From an uncultured Vicinamibacterales bacterium (GTDB lineage: Bacteria > Acidobacteriota > Vicinamibacteria > Vicinamibacterales > UBA8438): 64,000 nt of DNA. Shown here piece after piece: positions 1 to 7,570 of this stretch. Each line of letters begins with the position of its first letter. Position 1 is the first letter of the stretch. Below the pieces are notes generated by a model. It was not told the DNA's origin and searched no databases. It worked only from the letters and a program-made list of their open reading frames with translations. Made by a program: the position numbers and the translations under genes. The stretch is taken from assembly GCA_958295905.1 (NCBI GenBank), contig OY282382.1, positions 496,001 through 560,000 of the forward strand, written 5' to 3'.

Positions 1-1
1 C

Positions 2-1324
2 GAGCGGCTTCTGCTCGAGGTGCCCGAGGTGGCCGCCACCGGCCGGCGGACCGGTCGGGCCGAGCTCGACGAGCATGTGCAGGGGGTCGAGTCGGCCGAG
101 ATCGATGTGCGGCTGGAAGAGGGGGGGCGGCCCCGCGAAGCCGTGCTCGACGAGATCCGGGAACGGCTGTCGCTGGTGCCGGGCACGAACGTCACCATCG
201 GCCAGCCGATCTCGCACCGCATCGACCACATGCTCTCCGGCTCGCGGGCCAACGTGGCGGTCAAGATCTTCGGGGACGACCTCGCGGTGCTGCGCGGCCT
301 CGGCGATCAGGCGGTCGCCGCGATGCAGGACATTCCCGGCGTCGTCGATCTGGCCATCGAGCCGCAGGCGGACATCCCCACCGTGCGGGTGGGGTTCGAC
401 CGCGCCGCGCTCGCCCGGCACGGCTTGCCGGCCGGCGAGGCGGCCCTGACCCTGGAGACCGCGCTGCACGGCCGCGAGGTCGGGCAGGTGCTCGACGGCC
501 AGGTCGCGGTGCCGCTGGTGGTGCGCTACCGCCGGGCGGACATGGCCGACCTCGACGCGCTGTGGGACACGCGCATCGACACCCCCGCGGGTCCCCGCGT
601 TCCGCTGGGCAGCCTGGCCGCCATCGTCGAGGACCGCGGCCCGAACTTCATCGGGCGCGAGAACGTCCAGCGCCGGCTGGTGGTGACCTGCAACGTCGCG
701 GGGCGCGACCTCGGCGGCACGGTGGCCGACATCCGGGAACGCGTGGAGACCGCGGTCGCGTTGCCGGCGGGCTATCGCGTGGAGCTCGGGGGGCAGTTCG
801 AGGCCCAGGCCACGGCGGCGCGCGCCCTCCTGGGCCTCGGGCTGGCCGCGGTGGTCGGCATCTTCCTGCTGCTGGTCAGCGCGCTGCGGTCGCCCCGCGA
901 CGCCGCCATCGTCATGATCAACCTGCCTCTGGCCCTCATCGGGGGGGTGGTCGGGGTCGCGCTCGGGGGCGGCACGCTGTCGATCGCGGCCCTCATCGGC
1001 TTCATCTCGCTCTTCGGCATCGCCACCCGCAACGGCATCATGGTGGTGACCCGCATCCGCCGGCTCCAGGACATCCAGGGCAGCGACGTCAGGGCGGCGG
1101 TGGTGCGGGGGGCGGTGGACCGGGTGGTCCCCGTTCTGATGACCGCGCTCTCGACCGGCCTCGCCCTGCTGCCGGTGGCGCTGGCGGCCGGCCGGCCGGG
1201 CAGCGAGATTCAGGCCCCGCTCGCCCTCGTCATCGTGTGCGGGCTCGTCTCGGCGACGGTCCTCAACATGTTCGTGGTGCCGACGGCCTACTTGGCCGCG
1301 GCCACCGCGCGGCAATCCGGCTGA
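2..1324 (+). CDS. Heavy-metal efflux RND permease (CusA/CzcA type), C-terminal part
   Basis: The frame is already open at the left edge, so only the last 440 residues or so of a protein normally near 1,030 residues are present. Family role: proton-driven inner-membrane pump that, with a periplasmic adaptor and an outer-membrane channel, exports metal cations. Near the edge GRAELDEHVQGVESAEIDV is typical of the porter domain of the heavy-metal branch. After LGGQFEAQATAARALL come strongly hydrophobic segments (LGLGLAAVVGIFLLLV, VMINLPLALIGGVVGVAL, the FISLFGIATRNGIMVVT region, VPVLMTALSTGLALLPVAL) matching the last membrane half of the family, and the chain ends shortly after MFVVPTAYL. The adaptor and outer-membrane partner would lie left of the window. 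Metal specificity cannot be judged from this part. Confidence 0.9.
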   Translation, partial: ERLLLEVPEVAATGRRTGRAELDEHVQGVESAEIDVRLEEGGRPREAVLDEIRERLSLVPGTNVTIGQPISHRIDHMLSGSRANVAVKIFGDDLAVLRGLGDQAVAAMQDIPGVVDLAIEPQADIPTVRVGFDRAALARHGLPAGEAALTLETALHGREVGQVLDGQVAVPLVVRYRRADMADLDALWDTRIDTPAGPRVPLGSLAAIVEDRGPNFIGRENVQRRLVVTCNVAGRDLGGTVADIRERVETAVALPAGYRVELGGQFEAQATAARALLGLGLAAVVGIFLLLVSALRSPRDAAIVMINLPLALIGGVVGVALGGGTLSIAALIGFISLFGIATRNGIMVVTRIRRLQDIQGSDVRAAVVRGAVDRVVPVLMTALSTGLALLPVALAAGRPGSEIQAPLALVIVCGLVSATVLNMFVVPTAYLAAATARQSG

Positions 1325-1482
1325 TGAGGGTCCGGATTCCCGTGACGCCGACGGGGTACCGTTCGGCGTCCAGTCGGCTTGGATCCGGCGCCGGCCGGCC
1401 GCGTGGCGCCGCCGCGCCCGATCAAGGCTCCGGCGCGGGCGCGGCGCCTACGCCGGGTCCATCTTCAGCGGCTCGGCGGACC

Positions 1483-1589
1483 CAGTGATGATCGGGTCTT
1501 CGTTCCGGGGCGCGCCGCTTTTTGCGGGGCGGGGCGAGGCGGTTAAATCGTTGCAGTGACGATCGGGTCTTCGTTCCGGGGCGCGCCGC
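1483..1589. repeat. Two-copy direct repeat of about 36 bp
   Basis: A 36-bp segment (1483-1518) recurs at 1554-1589 with one base change; period 71 bp. The shared core reads GATCGGGTCTTCGTTCCG followed by GGGCGCGCCGC. It lies in the 393-bp gap between the convergent RND gene and the dienelactone hydrolase; no gene was seen in this gap. Confidence 0.7.
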
Positions 1590-1717
1590 GCTTTCTCTTG
1601 TCACGGTTCGCCTTGAGCCACCCGCGACCCGCACGCGACGCCGACGACCGACGCGGCCGGTGATGTCCCGAGTGGTCGCGCGGGAGCCCGCGGCGTCACG
1701 GGCTCCCGGCGTAGAGG

Positions 1718-2617
1718 CTACGCGCTCAGATGCCGGCGGAAGAAGCCCACGGTCCGGTTCCACGCCAGCGCGGCGGCCGCCTCGTTGTAGCGCGGCGTCG
1801 AGTTGTTGTGGAAGCCGTGCAGGGTCCCCTCGAACATGTGCATCTCGTAGTCGACGTTGTTGGCCTGCAGGGCCGCCTCGTACTCGGGCCACATCGCGTT
1901 GATGCGCGGGTCGGTGTCGGCGTAGATGATCATCATGGCGGCCTCGATGCTCGGCACGCCCTCGGCCGGGGCGGCGGCGCCGTAGAACGGGACGCCGGCA
2001 TCGAGGTCGCCGCCCAGCTCGACCGCGAGGCGGTTGGTCATCCCGCCGCCCCAGCAGAACCCGGTCGCGCCGAGGCGGCCGTTGGACAGATCGTGCGCCT
2101 TGAGAAAACGCGCGCTGTTGATCATGTCCTGATCCAGCTCGTCGGGGTCGAGACCGCGCTGCAGGGTGCGGCCGTCGTCGTCGTTGCCGGGATAGCCCCC
2201 CACCGGAGACAGGCCGTCGGGGGCGAGGGCGAGGAACCCGGCCACCGCCGCGCGACGCGCGACGTCCTCAATGTGCGGGTTCAGGCCGCGGTTCTCGTGG
2301 ATGATCAGCACCGACGGGAACGGCCCGTCGCCGGCCGGCTGCACCAGATAGCCGCGCATCTCCCCCGACGTGCCGCCCGGGGACGGGTACTCGACGTAGG
2401 TCCCCCTCATCCGCGGGTCGGTGAACGAGATCGTCTGCGCCTCCGCATACCGCGGCAGGAGGGCCTGGGCCATCCAGAGGGCCGAGACGCCCCCGATGGT
2501 CATCGCCGCGGCGCGGCTGAGAAACTCGCGCCGGGTGATCCGGCCGTGGCAGTACTCGTCGTAGAGATCGAAGACGCGCGGGTCGATCTTCTGTTCCGGG
2601 GTCTGTTCCTGTGCCAT
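1718..2617 (-). CDS. Tat-exported dienelactone hydrolase family protein
   Basis: About 299 residues. Family: alpha/beta hydrolases of the carboxymethylenebutenolidase (dienelactone hydrolase) type, which open lactone or ester bonds. A twin-arginine signal is visible (ITRREFLSRAAAMTIGG, then a hydrophobic stretch ending in AEAQ), so the enzyme probably acts in the periplasm. The nucleophile elbow is GFCWGGG (Cys), the acid is in IIYADTDPR and the base in TLHGFHN, the family's Cys-Asp-His triad. The start at 2617 was chosen because AGGAG stands a few bases before the ATG and the longer frame adds only arginine-rich shadow sequence. The substrate is not deducible. Confidence 0.88.
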   Translation of the reverse strand: MAQEQTPEQKIDPRVFDLYDEYCHGRITRREFLSRAAAMTIGGVSALWMAQALLPRYAEAQTISFTDPRMRGTYVEYPSPGGTSGEMRGYLVQPAGDGPFPSVLIIHENRGLNPHIEDVARRAAVAGFLALAPDGLSPVGGYPGNDDDGRTLQRGLDPDELDQDMINSARFLKAHDLSNGRLGATGFCWGGGMTNRLAVELGGDLDAGVPFYGAAAPAEGVPSIEAAMMIIYADTDPRINAMWPEYEAALQANNVDYEMHMFEGTLHGFHNNSTPRYNEAAAALAWNRTVGFFRRHLSA

Positions 2618-2797
2618 TGATCGCGCTCCTCTGCTGCGTGGCCTGTCACCCGCCGGCGGCGGCATCCGTCAGCGGGCCGCCGTACCCTGGATTGATGTCC
2701 GAACCGAACACGATTCTACGGCCTTTGGCCAAGCGGCGTCACACGCAATCGCGGCCCGGACGGACTGGAACGGGACGGCGGACGCCGCATCCGATCC

Positions 2798-3010
2798 AGT
2801 CAACGTGTCCACCCTCATCGGCGCAAGCTCGCCCCGCCGTCTTCCGGAACACGGGTCCGACGATGCCGCCGACCGCGGTGACCGTTCCCTCAAGTCAACG
2901 TGTCCACCTTCATCGGCGCAGGTTCGCCCAGCCGTCTTCCGGAACACGGGTCCGACGATGCCGCCGACCGCGGTGACCGTTCCCTCAAGTCAACGTGTCC
3001 ACCCGGATCG
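2798..3010. repeat. 95-bp tandem repeat, 2.2 copies
   Basis: Units start at 2798, 2893 and 2988, each with AGTCAACGTGTCCACC; the first two units are about 95% identical and the third stops after about 16 bases. The array ends just beyond the stop codon (3032) of the minus-strand exported protein and fills most of the 414-bp gap to the hydrolase start. No CRISPR geometry and no gene. Confidence 0.85.
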
Positions 3011-3031
3011 TCGGGGCGCCGCACCGGCCCG

Positions 3032-4099
3032 TCACCGGGAGGCCGCGCCCGGCTCCGCGCCGGCTTGCTCCTCCGCGCGATGGCCCGCGAGGATGCCCTC
3101 CATCCCGATGTTGCCTTCGTGGCAGGCGTACTCGTAGATCGCCTCGTCTTTCCGCGTCAACGGAATCATGGCCGTCCACGCGCCCGAGTAGGTGCCCGGA
3201 TCGTCGACGGTGAACTCGTGCTCTATCGTCTCGGGGCCGACCCGCGTAAAGCGCTCCACGAGCCGCAGCGCCTCGGCCGACCCGCGGATGCGCTGGTACA
3301 GCGCGGCGGGCGAATCGCTCTTGGCCGAGAAGTTCCGGGTCTCGACGACCAGCGTGTCGCCGTCCCAGTAACCGCGCGAGTCGCCGTGCCATTGCCGGAT
3401 GGCGTCGTCGACGTGCGGGCCGCCGTCGAGCGGGACGATGCGCGCGTCGTGGATCATCTCGTGCAGGAACACGACGTGGTCCGGGGTCTGGATGATCTGG
3501 TAGTAGGTGTTGTAGCCGGCGAACAGGTTCGGCATCCCGAAGGTGATGCACCGCTCCTGCAGCCGGCGGTCGGTCCACGACGACGCGGGGTTGTCGGCGA
3601 GGTGGGCGGCCCGCGCGTCGACGCGCCGTTGCGCCTCCGGCGTCAACGGCGGCAGGCGGCCGTTCGGCGGATCGACGACCAGCGAGGTGCGGTTGTCGAA
3701 GTCGCGGTCGACCAGCCAGAACTGGTTGTAGTTGCCGGTCGCCGCGTCCCGCGACGAGAACGAGTCCCCGTCGCCGAGAGCCGCGGTGAACACGCTGTCC
3801 GCGAACGCCGCGTCGCTCTCGCCGCCCGCGAAAATCTCCGCGTAGCGGGCTTCCAGCCGGGCCAGCTCCTCGTCGGTCAGCACCGCCTTGTCGCCCAGCG
3901 CCGCCGGCCGCTCCAGCGGAGTGGCGGTGTTGTTGGCCCACACGCCCTGCAGGTCCGGCCGGCCGTCCGGCGTGCGCGGCGCGCTCCACGGTTCCGGCTC
4001 CGCCGCCTGCGCCAAGCTCGGCGCCGGCAACGCCGCCGCCCCCGCGACCGCGGCGACCACCGCGACCGCCGTCCACCACGCTGTCCGTGACTGTTTCAT
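3032..4099 (-). CDS. Exported protein of unknown function (paralogue of 23323-24261)
   Basis: 355 residues with a clear Sec signal peptide (WWTAVAVVAAVAGAAALPAPSLAQA), so periplasmic or outer-membrane associated. I do not recognise a named family, but the same architecture occurs at 23323-24261: GRPDLQGVW after the signal, DPPNGRLPPLTPEAQ, ERCITFGMP with GYNTYYQIIQTPDHV, ENIHD/EMIHDARIVPLDG, then RQWHGDSRGYWDGDTLVVET, and a C-terminal EYACHEGN. The shared Cys, His and Trp residues suggest a conserved binding site. The ATG at 4099 follows GGGAGAGGCGACG. Such proteins are frequent beside PQQ enzymes in environmental acidobacterial genomes (recollection, not checked). Function unknown. Confidence 0.82.
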   Translation of the reverse strand: MKQSRTAWWTAVAVVAAVAGAAALPAPSLAQAAEPEPWSAPRTPDGRPDLQGVWANNTATPLERPAALGDKAVLTDEELARLEARYAEIFAGGESDAAFADSVFTAALGDGDSFSSRDAATGNYNQFWLVDRDFDNRTSLVVDPPNGRLPPLTPEAQRRVDARAAHLADNPASSWTDRRLQERCITFGMPNLFAGYNTYYQIIQTPDHVVFLHEMIHDARIVPLDGGPHVDDAIRQWHGDSRGYWDGDTLVVETRNFSAKSDSPAALYQRIRGSAEALRLVERFTRVGPETIEHEFTVDDPGTYSGAWTAMIPLTRKDEAIYEYACHEGNIGMEGILAGHRAEEQAGAEPGAASR

Positions 4100-4186
4100 C
4101 GTCGCCTCTCCCGAAGTGCCGTGCCGCGCAATTATGCCAGTCTTCCGCGCGTGCCGCCCGCTCGCGGCCCGCCGGTCGGCGAGCCG

Positions 4187-4268
4187 GGAGTCTGCGCCGT
4201 AGAACGGCGCGGACTCCTGGAGGGTTGGTTGGGCGGCAATCGGAGCCGCAGGCGACGTTTCCGGGCCA
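4187..4268 (+). repeat. Intergenic hairpin repeat family, copy 1
   Basis: Contains GAGTCTGCGCCGTAGAACG and its continuation: a perfect 7-bp stem GCGCCGT / ACGGCGC with loop AGA, then GGAGGGTTGGTTGGGCGGC, AATCGGAGCCGCAGGCGACG and TTTCCGGGCC. It lies between the exported protein and the dead mazF. This copy points opposite to both neighbours, an exception in the family. Confidence 0.85.
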
Positions 4269-4289
4269 GGGAATCGCCGGCGAATTCGA

Positions 4290-4631
4290 TCAACGACCGA
4301 GGACGACATCGACCCCGGACAGCACCAGCTCGATCTTGGCCCGAGAGAGCTTGCCGGCGCGTTCGTCGAGCAGAGATCTGTCGAGCGCAACGACCTGAGA
4401 AACGTTGACCACCGAATTTTACGGAAGACCGGTCGCCGTCGCGGCCCAGCCACACGTTCCCCGGGGCGCCCGCCCACCGCCGGTTGCCCGTCAGTGGCAC
4501 GCACACGGCCGTGGCGAGGCGGCTCCGATTCAAGGCATCGCCCTGCACCACCACGACCGGGCGTCGAACCCGGGGCCGGATCCGACAGGGGCCGGAAGAT
4601 CGGCCCACCAGATCTCGCGCTGCGAGATCAC
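4290..4631 (-). pseudogene. MazF/PemK-like toxin, frameshifted and interrupted
   Basis: Three reading frames together rebuild a MazF/PemK-type mRNA interferase. The first frame gives ISQREIWWADLPAPVGSGPG, a second gives RRPVVVVQGDALNRSR and CVPLTGNRRWAGAPGNVWL, and a third gives VVNVSQVVALDRSLLDE and GKLSRAKIELVLSGVD ending in VVLGR. At least two single-base shifts separate them, and a TAA stands where a lysine codon is expected just before NSVVNVSQ. The GTG start at 4631 would have overlapped the antitoxin stop by four bases, the usual coupling for such pairs. The toxin is therefore inactive unless the shifts are sequencing errors. Frames and motifs were read directly; the family assignment is from memory. 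Confidence 0.85.
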
Positions 4632-4867
4632 CACTCGACGCGTTCCAGGACGCGGCGCGCGGCCACGGTCAGGAACTCGTCCGGCTTGGTGGCGCCGACC
4701 TCATCGCATACGCGGTTCATGGCGTCGGTGACTTCGTCCGGCGCATGGCGCGCCACGTACTCCCGCAGCGCTGCGCTGTACACCTCGCTCCGCGACCGCC
4801 GCCCGCGCTCGGCCAGTCGTTCCACCTTCTCGAAAACCTCGTCGGGGATCGAAATCGCCGTCTTCAT
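4628..4867 (-). CDS. Ribbon-helix-helix antitoxin of the MazE/CopG type
   Basis: 79 residues starting MKTAISIPDEVFEKVERLAE, a classic ribbon-helix-helix N-terminus (beta strand, then SRSEVYSAALREYVARH helices), followed by a short acidic C-terminal tail that in the family neutralises the toxin. The start at 4867 was preferred over an upstream ATG because it begins exactly at the RHH strand. It overlaps the downstream toxin gene, which is a pseudogene, so the antitoxin appears orphaned. It would be expected to bind its own promoter. Confidence 0.85.
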   Translation of the reverse strand: MKTAISIPDEVFEKVERLAERGRRSRSEVYSAALREYVARHAPDEVTDAMNRVCDEVGATKPDEFLTVAARRVLERVEW

Positions 4868-5498
4868 GCCAAGAGCATAACCGAGCTTTCGGAGCGACGA
4901 ACGGTCGCAGCGCTGCGCCCCGACCCGACCGGTTTTCACAGGGAGCGATTGCGAGCCATTCTCGGTTGTCTTGGGGAGGATTCACGGGCTTCTGGTCAAC
5001 CTGCTTGATTCGGCCGGGAGTAGATCGAGAACAACCGGAAACTGGAACGGCTCGTGAGCCAGCCGTAGCGGCGCAGCTCAGCAGAACGGCGGCGAGCAAC
5101 CCACACGGCGGAAACCGCGGGCTGCTCGGAAGCCGGCGAGCCAGCGTCTCTTCCTACCCATCAGAATAAGAACACCCTGATCTGGAGCGGGCCGACACGG
5201 TGTCCGCGGACCGCGGCTGCTTGGGGCTGAGCCACTCCGTGCTCCCGCTGCAGTCCCACGGACCGTCGCAGTCGACACCCGACGGTTTGGAATCGCGCGG
5301 AAGATCAAACACCCGCGCAGCGTCATTGTTGATGTGGCCGCCCGTTCGGTGGTCGCGGCCAGCCAGGATCGACGGGACCATCGAAGCCGTCTGTGGACGT
5401 CTCTCGCTGGGTCCGCGTCTCCCACAAGTCGCAGTACGCGACCCCCAGCTCTCCAGCCGCGGATCGCCCTTGCGACGGGCTCGGAGCTGGCGCATTAG
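4868..5498. other. 631-bp gap without a convincing gene
   Basis: Lies between the antitoxin start and the end of the DUF429 gene. The longest minus-strand frames (5154-5495 and 5078-5425) give arginine- and proline-rich translations with no recognisable motif and poor codon bias. A decayed gene cannot be excluded. No CRISPR repeats were found here, although this is where the adaptation genes or array of the neighbouring cas operon might have been expected. Confidence 0.5.
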
Positions 5499-6329
5499 TT
5501 AGACTCCTTGCGGATGTACGGCGATCCAGCCCTCAAGTTCCGCCGCTGTCGGATCGTCAACGGGTGCCAAGCCAGCAGCTGCCGCTCTCGCTGCGAACAC
5601 GCAAAGCACAGAGTCAAGCGCATCAGCGCTCTCTTGGCAGCGCGCGTGCAGGCCGTCGGGAATCTCGATACGTGGCGAAATGCCCTCGATAATCTCCTCT
5701 CTTGCGCTCCTGCCATCCGATCCGTCGTACCCCTTGTAAGGTAACTCCCAATGGTGTAGCTGGGCCGCTGGGAAGGCCTCGACGAGCAGCCCACAAGGAA
5801 CACGGCACCAAGGCCAAGCCGGTCGTTTGATCCTAGCAAGGAGTGTGAGACTGGCGGCCGCAAACGGTGCTCCGCCGCGCGGACCGTTCCACAAAGTCGA
5901 CCGAACGTTCACACGTCCTTGCCAGAACTGCTCCGTCGTGCGCAACGGCTTGGGCTTTTCAAGAGATGCATTCCTTTTCCCGTAGACGACCAACTCCTCC
6001 CCTTTGGCAAACGGGCGACCGCCCGTCGGCAACTTCGCGACATCGCGCAGCAGTACGGGGAACCCCCCGTCCGGCATGTGACGGGCCGGAAGAGCGAAGG
6101 GTGCGTCAACCCCCGCGGCGCAGTACTCACCTCCGGCAAGCAGTCCAGCCAACCGCTTGAATGGCTGGAAATTACCTGGTAGATCCTGGACCCGTCGGAG
6201 CGCCACCAACTTCATGAACTTCTCGTCGTGCACCTGCGCTGTTGCGATCCAGACGTTCGAGCGCCGGCAGCCGGGCGTCCACTGCCGTGCGTTTCCAGAA
6301 AAATCGATGCCGTGTACGACGGTCAACAT
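5499..6329 (-). CDS. DUF429 family protein (predicted RNase H-like nuclease)
   Basis: 276 residues starting MLTVVHGIDFSGNARQW; GIDFSG at the extreme N-terminus is the hallmark strand of DUF429, a family with a predicted RNase H-like fold whose first Asp would bind metal. Other visible pieces are CAAGVDAPFALP (second acidic strand) and LLVEAFPAAQLHHW followed by YKGYDG, also typical of the family. It follows the type I-G cas genes on the same strand after about 160-280 bp without a gene, so it may be read from the same transcript. GC3 is somewhat lower than in its neighbours, consistent with a transferred block. Whether it takes part in CRISPR immunity is unknown. Confidence 0.75.
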   Translation of the reverse strand: MLTVVHGIDFSGNARQWTPGCRRSNVWIATAQVHDEKFMKLVALRRVQDLPGNFQPFKRLAGLLAGGEYCAAGVDAPFALPARHMPDGGFPVLLRDVAKLPTGGRPFAKGEELVVYGKRNASLEKPKPLRTTEQFWQGRVNVRSTLWNGPRGGAPFAAASLTLLARIKRPAWPWCRVPCGLLVEAFPAAQLHHWELPYKGYDGSDGRSAREEIIEGISPRIEIPDGLHARCQESADALDSVLCVFAARAAAAGLAPVDDPTAAELEGWIAVHPQGV

Positions 6330-6488
6330 TCCGACGCGGATCCTACACTACTCTGACCCGCCGCCAAGCTCGTTCAACCTCCGGCACCGGTCGAGCTCGA
6401 GCCAGACCCCACGCAACATGTGCACATTGCGCCTAGCGAGAGGCGCTGCCGCGCCCCCTTCGCGGACCCGCGCCGCATGGCAGCTTGC

Positions 6489-6611
6489 TCACGGTCGACC
6501 ACTGTTCAGCGCCAGTAGCTCGCGCAGAACACCGGCGTCGGAGATGTCTGCGGACCAACCGGACGCGGCGGCCACCCCGTCACGGGCGTCTTGCACATCG
6601 ACCGGGTTCAC
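6489..6611 (-). CDS. Small frame coupled to the Cas8-like gene, or its shifted C-terminus
   Basis: A GTG at 6611 overlaps the stop codon of the upstream gene (GTGA) and opens 40 codons translated as VNPVDVQDARDGVAAASGWS and onwards to LRELLALNSGRP. About 70% of third positions are G or C, as in real genes here. It is either a tiny coupled gene, matching the GTGA junction at cas3, or the true C-terminus of the Cas8-like protein separated by a one-base frameshift. The second reading would lengthen that protein to about 360 residues. No function is assigned. Confidence 0.35.
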   Translation of the reverse strand: MNPVDVQDARDGVAAASGWSADISDAGVLRELLALNSGRP

Positions 6612-7570
6612 GTGGCCTCGGCCCGCGTGACGTTCTGGTACCTGCCGACCGAGATCCAGCGCGCTCGGCGCAACTCGACCACGCCAAGTGCATCCCGAGC
6701 TGCCGGTTCGCGGAGCCGGGGGTGACCAAGCAGCGCACGGATCGTAGCGAGACTGATCGGATGGCACCAGATCGGCCATGTGAAGACCCGGCCGCCGCGA
6801 TGCCCGCGCTCACGCGCCCCGCCGAGTACCTCCAGTCGAGCGCTCCCGGTCAGCGACGACTGCGGAACCACCGTCAGCGCCGACAGGCCGACGGCGGCAA
6901 GGCGATTGGCACCATGCTGGGTGCGCTCCTTGGTCTTCGCGTCGGTGGGATCCGTCGCGCGCAAGGCGTGGCGCACAGCTTCACGCGGGTCCCAGCGGAA
7001 CGATTTTGTATCGTCAGGTCGCGTCCAGGGTCGAAACAGAGCGTTGCCCAAACATTCCGCAGCCGAGAGCTTCATGGTCCCGTGTGGGGCAGGCGGCGAC
7101 GACTCCTTTGGAACGGACGCGAGGTTCGACAGGAAGTTGGTACGGCCTGTGGACAGCAGGCAGAGCGGAGTCGGTTCCGTTTCTTGTGCGTTATCCTTGG
7201 TACGCACCACGGCATCGCTGAGGAGTGCCGCCCAAAGGTCCGCGGCGTAGCGGTCTCCGGCCGCGGCAGCGCGTAGCCGCTCGGCGGCGGTGTCCGGGGC
7301 GAGTTTCAGGTCCTTGAGACCATCGAAGCCGTGCAGGGGAACCAGTGCTTCGAGGCCCGCGACCACGGCATCTAGGACCAAGTCTCCCGTCGCCTGCTCG
7401 TTCACATGCAGTGCCGGCCGTACCGGGGGTGCGTCAACCGTCCAGGCCACGCGTGGCAGCCACCGCGGTCGCGCTCTTTCAAGCGCGCGCAGCAGACCCA
7501 GGAGGGCCAGGAAGGCCAACAGGTTGTCCGGCTCCAACCCGTCGAGGCGAAGCATCGAAACGCGGGTCAC
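6608..7570 (-). CDS. Type I-G CRISPR protein, Cas8-like / Cas3-extension family
   Basis: 320 residues from a GTG at 7570 that overlaps the cas3 stop by four bases (GTGA). The N-terminus LDGLEPDNLLAFLALLGLLR, an LxG..P/NLLAFLAxLGxLRAL pattern, is what I remember for the family annotated as type I-G, Cas3-extension, and resembles the start of Csx17-type proteins. Further on are PLHGFDGLKDLKLAPDTA, a lysine-containing LLSTGRTNFLSNLA segment and FRPWTRPDDTKSFRWDPREA. By position and size it should be the large-subunit (Cas8-like) component of the Cascade complex, helping PAM recognition or Cas3 recruitment. That role is inferred from family and context. The end may be frameshifted (see 6489-6611). 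Confidence 0.72.
   Translation of the reverse strand: MTRVSMLRLDGLEPDNLLAFLALLGLLRALERARPRWLPRVAWTVDAPPVRPALHVNEQATGDLVLDAVVAGLEALVPLHGFDGLKDLKLAPDTAAERLRAAAAGDRYAADLWAALLSDAVVRTKDNAQETEPTPLCLLSTGRTNFLSNLASVPKESSPPAPHGTMKLSAAECLGNALFRPWTRPDDTKSFRWDPREAVRHALRATDPTDAKTKERTQHGANRLAAVGLSALTVVPQSSLTGSARLEVLGGARERGHRGGRVFTWPIWCHPISLATIRALLGHPRLREPAARDALGVVELRRARWISVGRYQNVTRAEAT

Noticed and set aside
5154..5495. 113-codon minus-strand frame downstream of DUF429
   Set aside because: No motif, mixed codon bias and no convincing start signal; left as unassigned gap.
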